Assembly: GCA_041738285.1 (NCBI GenBank)
Contig: JBGSQB010000002.1
Coordinates: 1 to 14,619 of the forward strand
Direction: 5' to 3'
Source: SZUA-521 sp041738285
GTDB lineage: Bacteria; Pseudomonadota; Gammaproteobacteria; Pseudomonadales; Azotimanducaceae
DNA: 14,619 nucleotides
The notes under the pieces were generated by a model. It was not told where the DNA came from and ran no database searches. It was given only the letters and a program-made list of their open reading frames with translations. The translations under genes were made by a program, and so were the position numbers. Every line of letters begins with the position of its first letter. Positions within the stretch are counted from its first letter, which is position 1. Positions 14,066 through 14,619 of the stretch are shown in pieces.

Positions 14066-14619
14066 ATGCGAAGTCGGTTGTTCGAGCGCGACGAGTTCAC
14101 GTTTCTGCGCGCACTGCGCAGCGCCGATGGTGTGCTCGCATCGCTCTGGTGGGCGCTGCTGGTACTGCGCGGCGTGCTGCCCGCGCTGTTCGCCATCGCC
14201 ATGGGCGTGCTCGTCAGCGCCGTGGAGGGTGGCGATGATCTGGTGACGCCGCTGACCCTCATGGGCACCGTATTCGTGCTGCTGCAGGTGCTCGCGCCAC
14301 TGCATCAGGCCGTGGGCGCCAACCTGGGTAGTCGGACCGCTGCGTGGCTCTACGACCAGCTGACCATCGCCTGCGTACGTCCTGCCGGCATGGGTCATCT
14401 GGAAAACCCGACCCTCGCGAACGACCTCGCGATGGCGCGGGACTTCGATCTCGGCATCAGCGGGCCACCCTTGCGGATCTCGATGGACTTCATCGCTTCC
14501 GGGCTGGTCGAGATGATCGCCGGTCTCGCCTCCGCCGCGGTGCTGTTCGTGTTTGCCCCCTGGGCGGCGGTGCTGCTCGCCGGCGCATGGCTCGCCACCC
14601 ACTGGCTGCTGCGCGAGAG
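14066..14619 (+). CDS. ABC exporter (permease-ATPase type), N-terminal fragment
   Basis: An open frame beginning with ATG at 14066 runs to the window edge (184 full codons). GGGAGGAG about 6 nt upstream is one of the best ribosome sites here. The N-terminus (RSRLFERDEFTFLRALRSAD) is cytoplasmic. Hydrophobic segments follow at about 24-50 and 56-75, then the conserved coupling-type segment HLENPTLANDLAMARDFD (about 117-134) and another membrane pair near 150-180. This layout is that of the transmembrane domain of type I ABC exporters. The nucleotide-binding domain would lie beyond the window, so fusion to it is assumed from the family. It is transcribed away from the amine-catabolism genes; a shared function is not shown. 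Confidence 0.8.
   Translation, partial: MRSRLFERDEFTFLRALRSADGVLASLWWALLVLRGVLPALFAIAMGVLVSAVEGGDDLVTPLTLMGTVFVLLQVLAPLHQAVGANLGSRTAAWLYDQLTIACVRPAGMGHLENPTLANDLAMARDFDLGISGPPLRISMDFIASGLVEMIAGLASAAVLFVFAPWAAVLLAGAWLATHWLLRE

Overview
The window comes from a high-GC proteobacterium, most likely a gammaproteobacterium. It contains a ComM/YifB-type protein, a cytochrome c5-type protein with its usual extra Cys pair, a leucine/isovalerate (liu) operon, and tightly packed genes joined by ATGA and TGATG junctions. No rRNA, tRNA, transposase, CRISPR array or phage gene was seen, and the coding style is uniform throughout. No stretch longer than about 120 bp lacks a gene.

Layout. (1) 2-424 (+): 3' end of a comM/yifB-like gene, with its stop overlapping that of a convergent gene. 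(2) 421-840 (-): periplasmic cytochrome c5-type protein with its own likely promoter. (3) 889-5581 (-): liuB-liuD-liuA (methylcrotonyl-CoA carboxylase beta and alpha subunits, isovaleryl-CoA dehydrogenase), each junction overlapping. (4) 5689-10074 (-): aauB-aauE-aauD-aauA, a small c-type cytochrome and an MFS transporter, all overlapping. This is a tryptophan tryptophylquinone (TTQ) amine dehydrogenase cluster of the aromatic amine dehydrogenase (AADH) type. (5) 10135-13947 (-): two class III omega-aminotransferases flanking an agmatinase/guanidinobutyrase-family ureohydrolase. (6) 14066-14619 (+): the divergent start of an ABC exporter gene that runs off the window.

How the genes may work together. 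The 13.1 kb from 13947 down to 889 is one run of same-strand genes for amine, guanidino-compound, omega-amino-acid and branched-chain acyl-CoA catabolism. The ureohydrolase would release urea from a guanidino compound, the aminotransferases would deaminate the resulting amine or omega-amino acid, and the periplasmic TTQ enzyme would oxidise primary amines and pass electrons to c-type cytochromes. The liu genes would take isovaleryl-CoA to methylglutaconyl-CoA. A physiological link, such as isoamylamine to isovaleraldehyde to isovaleryl-CoA, is inference.

Most notable points: an AADH-type small subunit with Ser where I recall the catalytic-site Thr; a partner cytochrome without a Met at the usual sixth-ligand position; no mauG-like gene or cupredoxin gene in the window; the unusual combination with ureohydrolase and omega-transaminase genes; and a palindrome plus direct repeats upstream of liuB.
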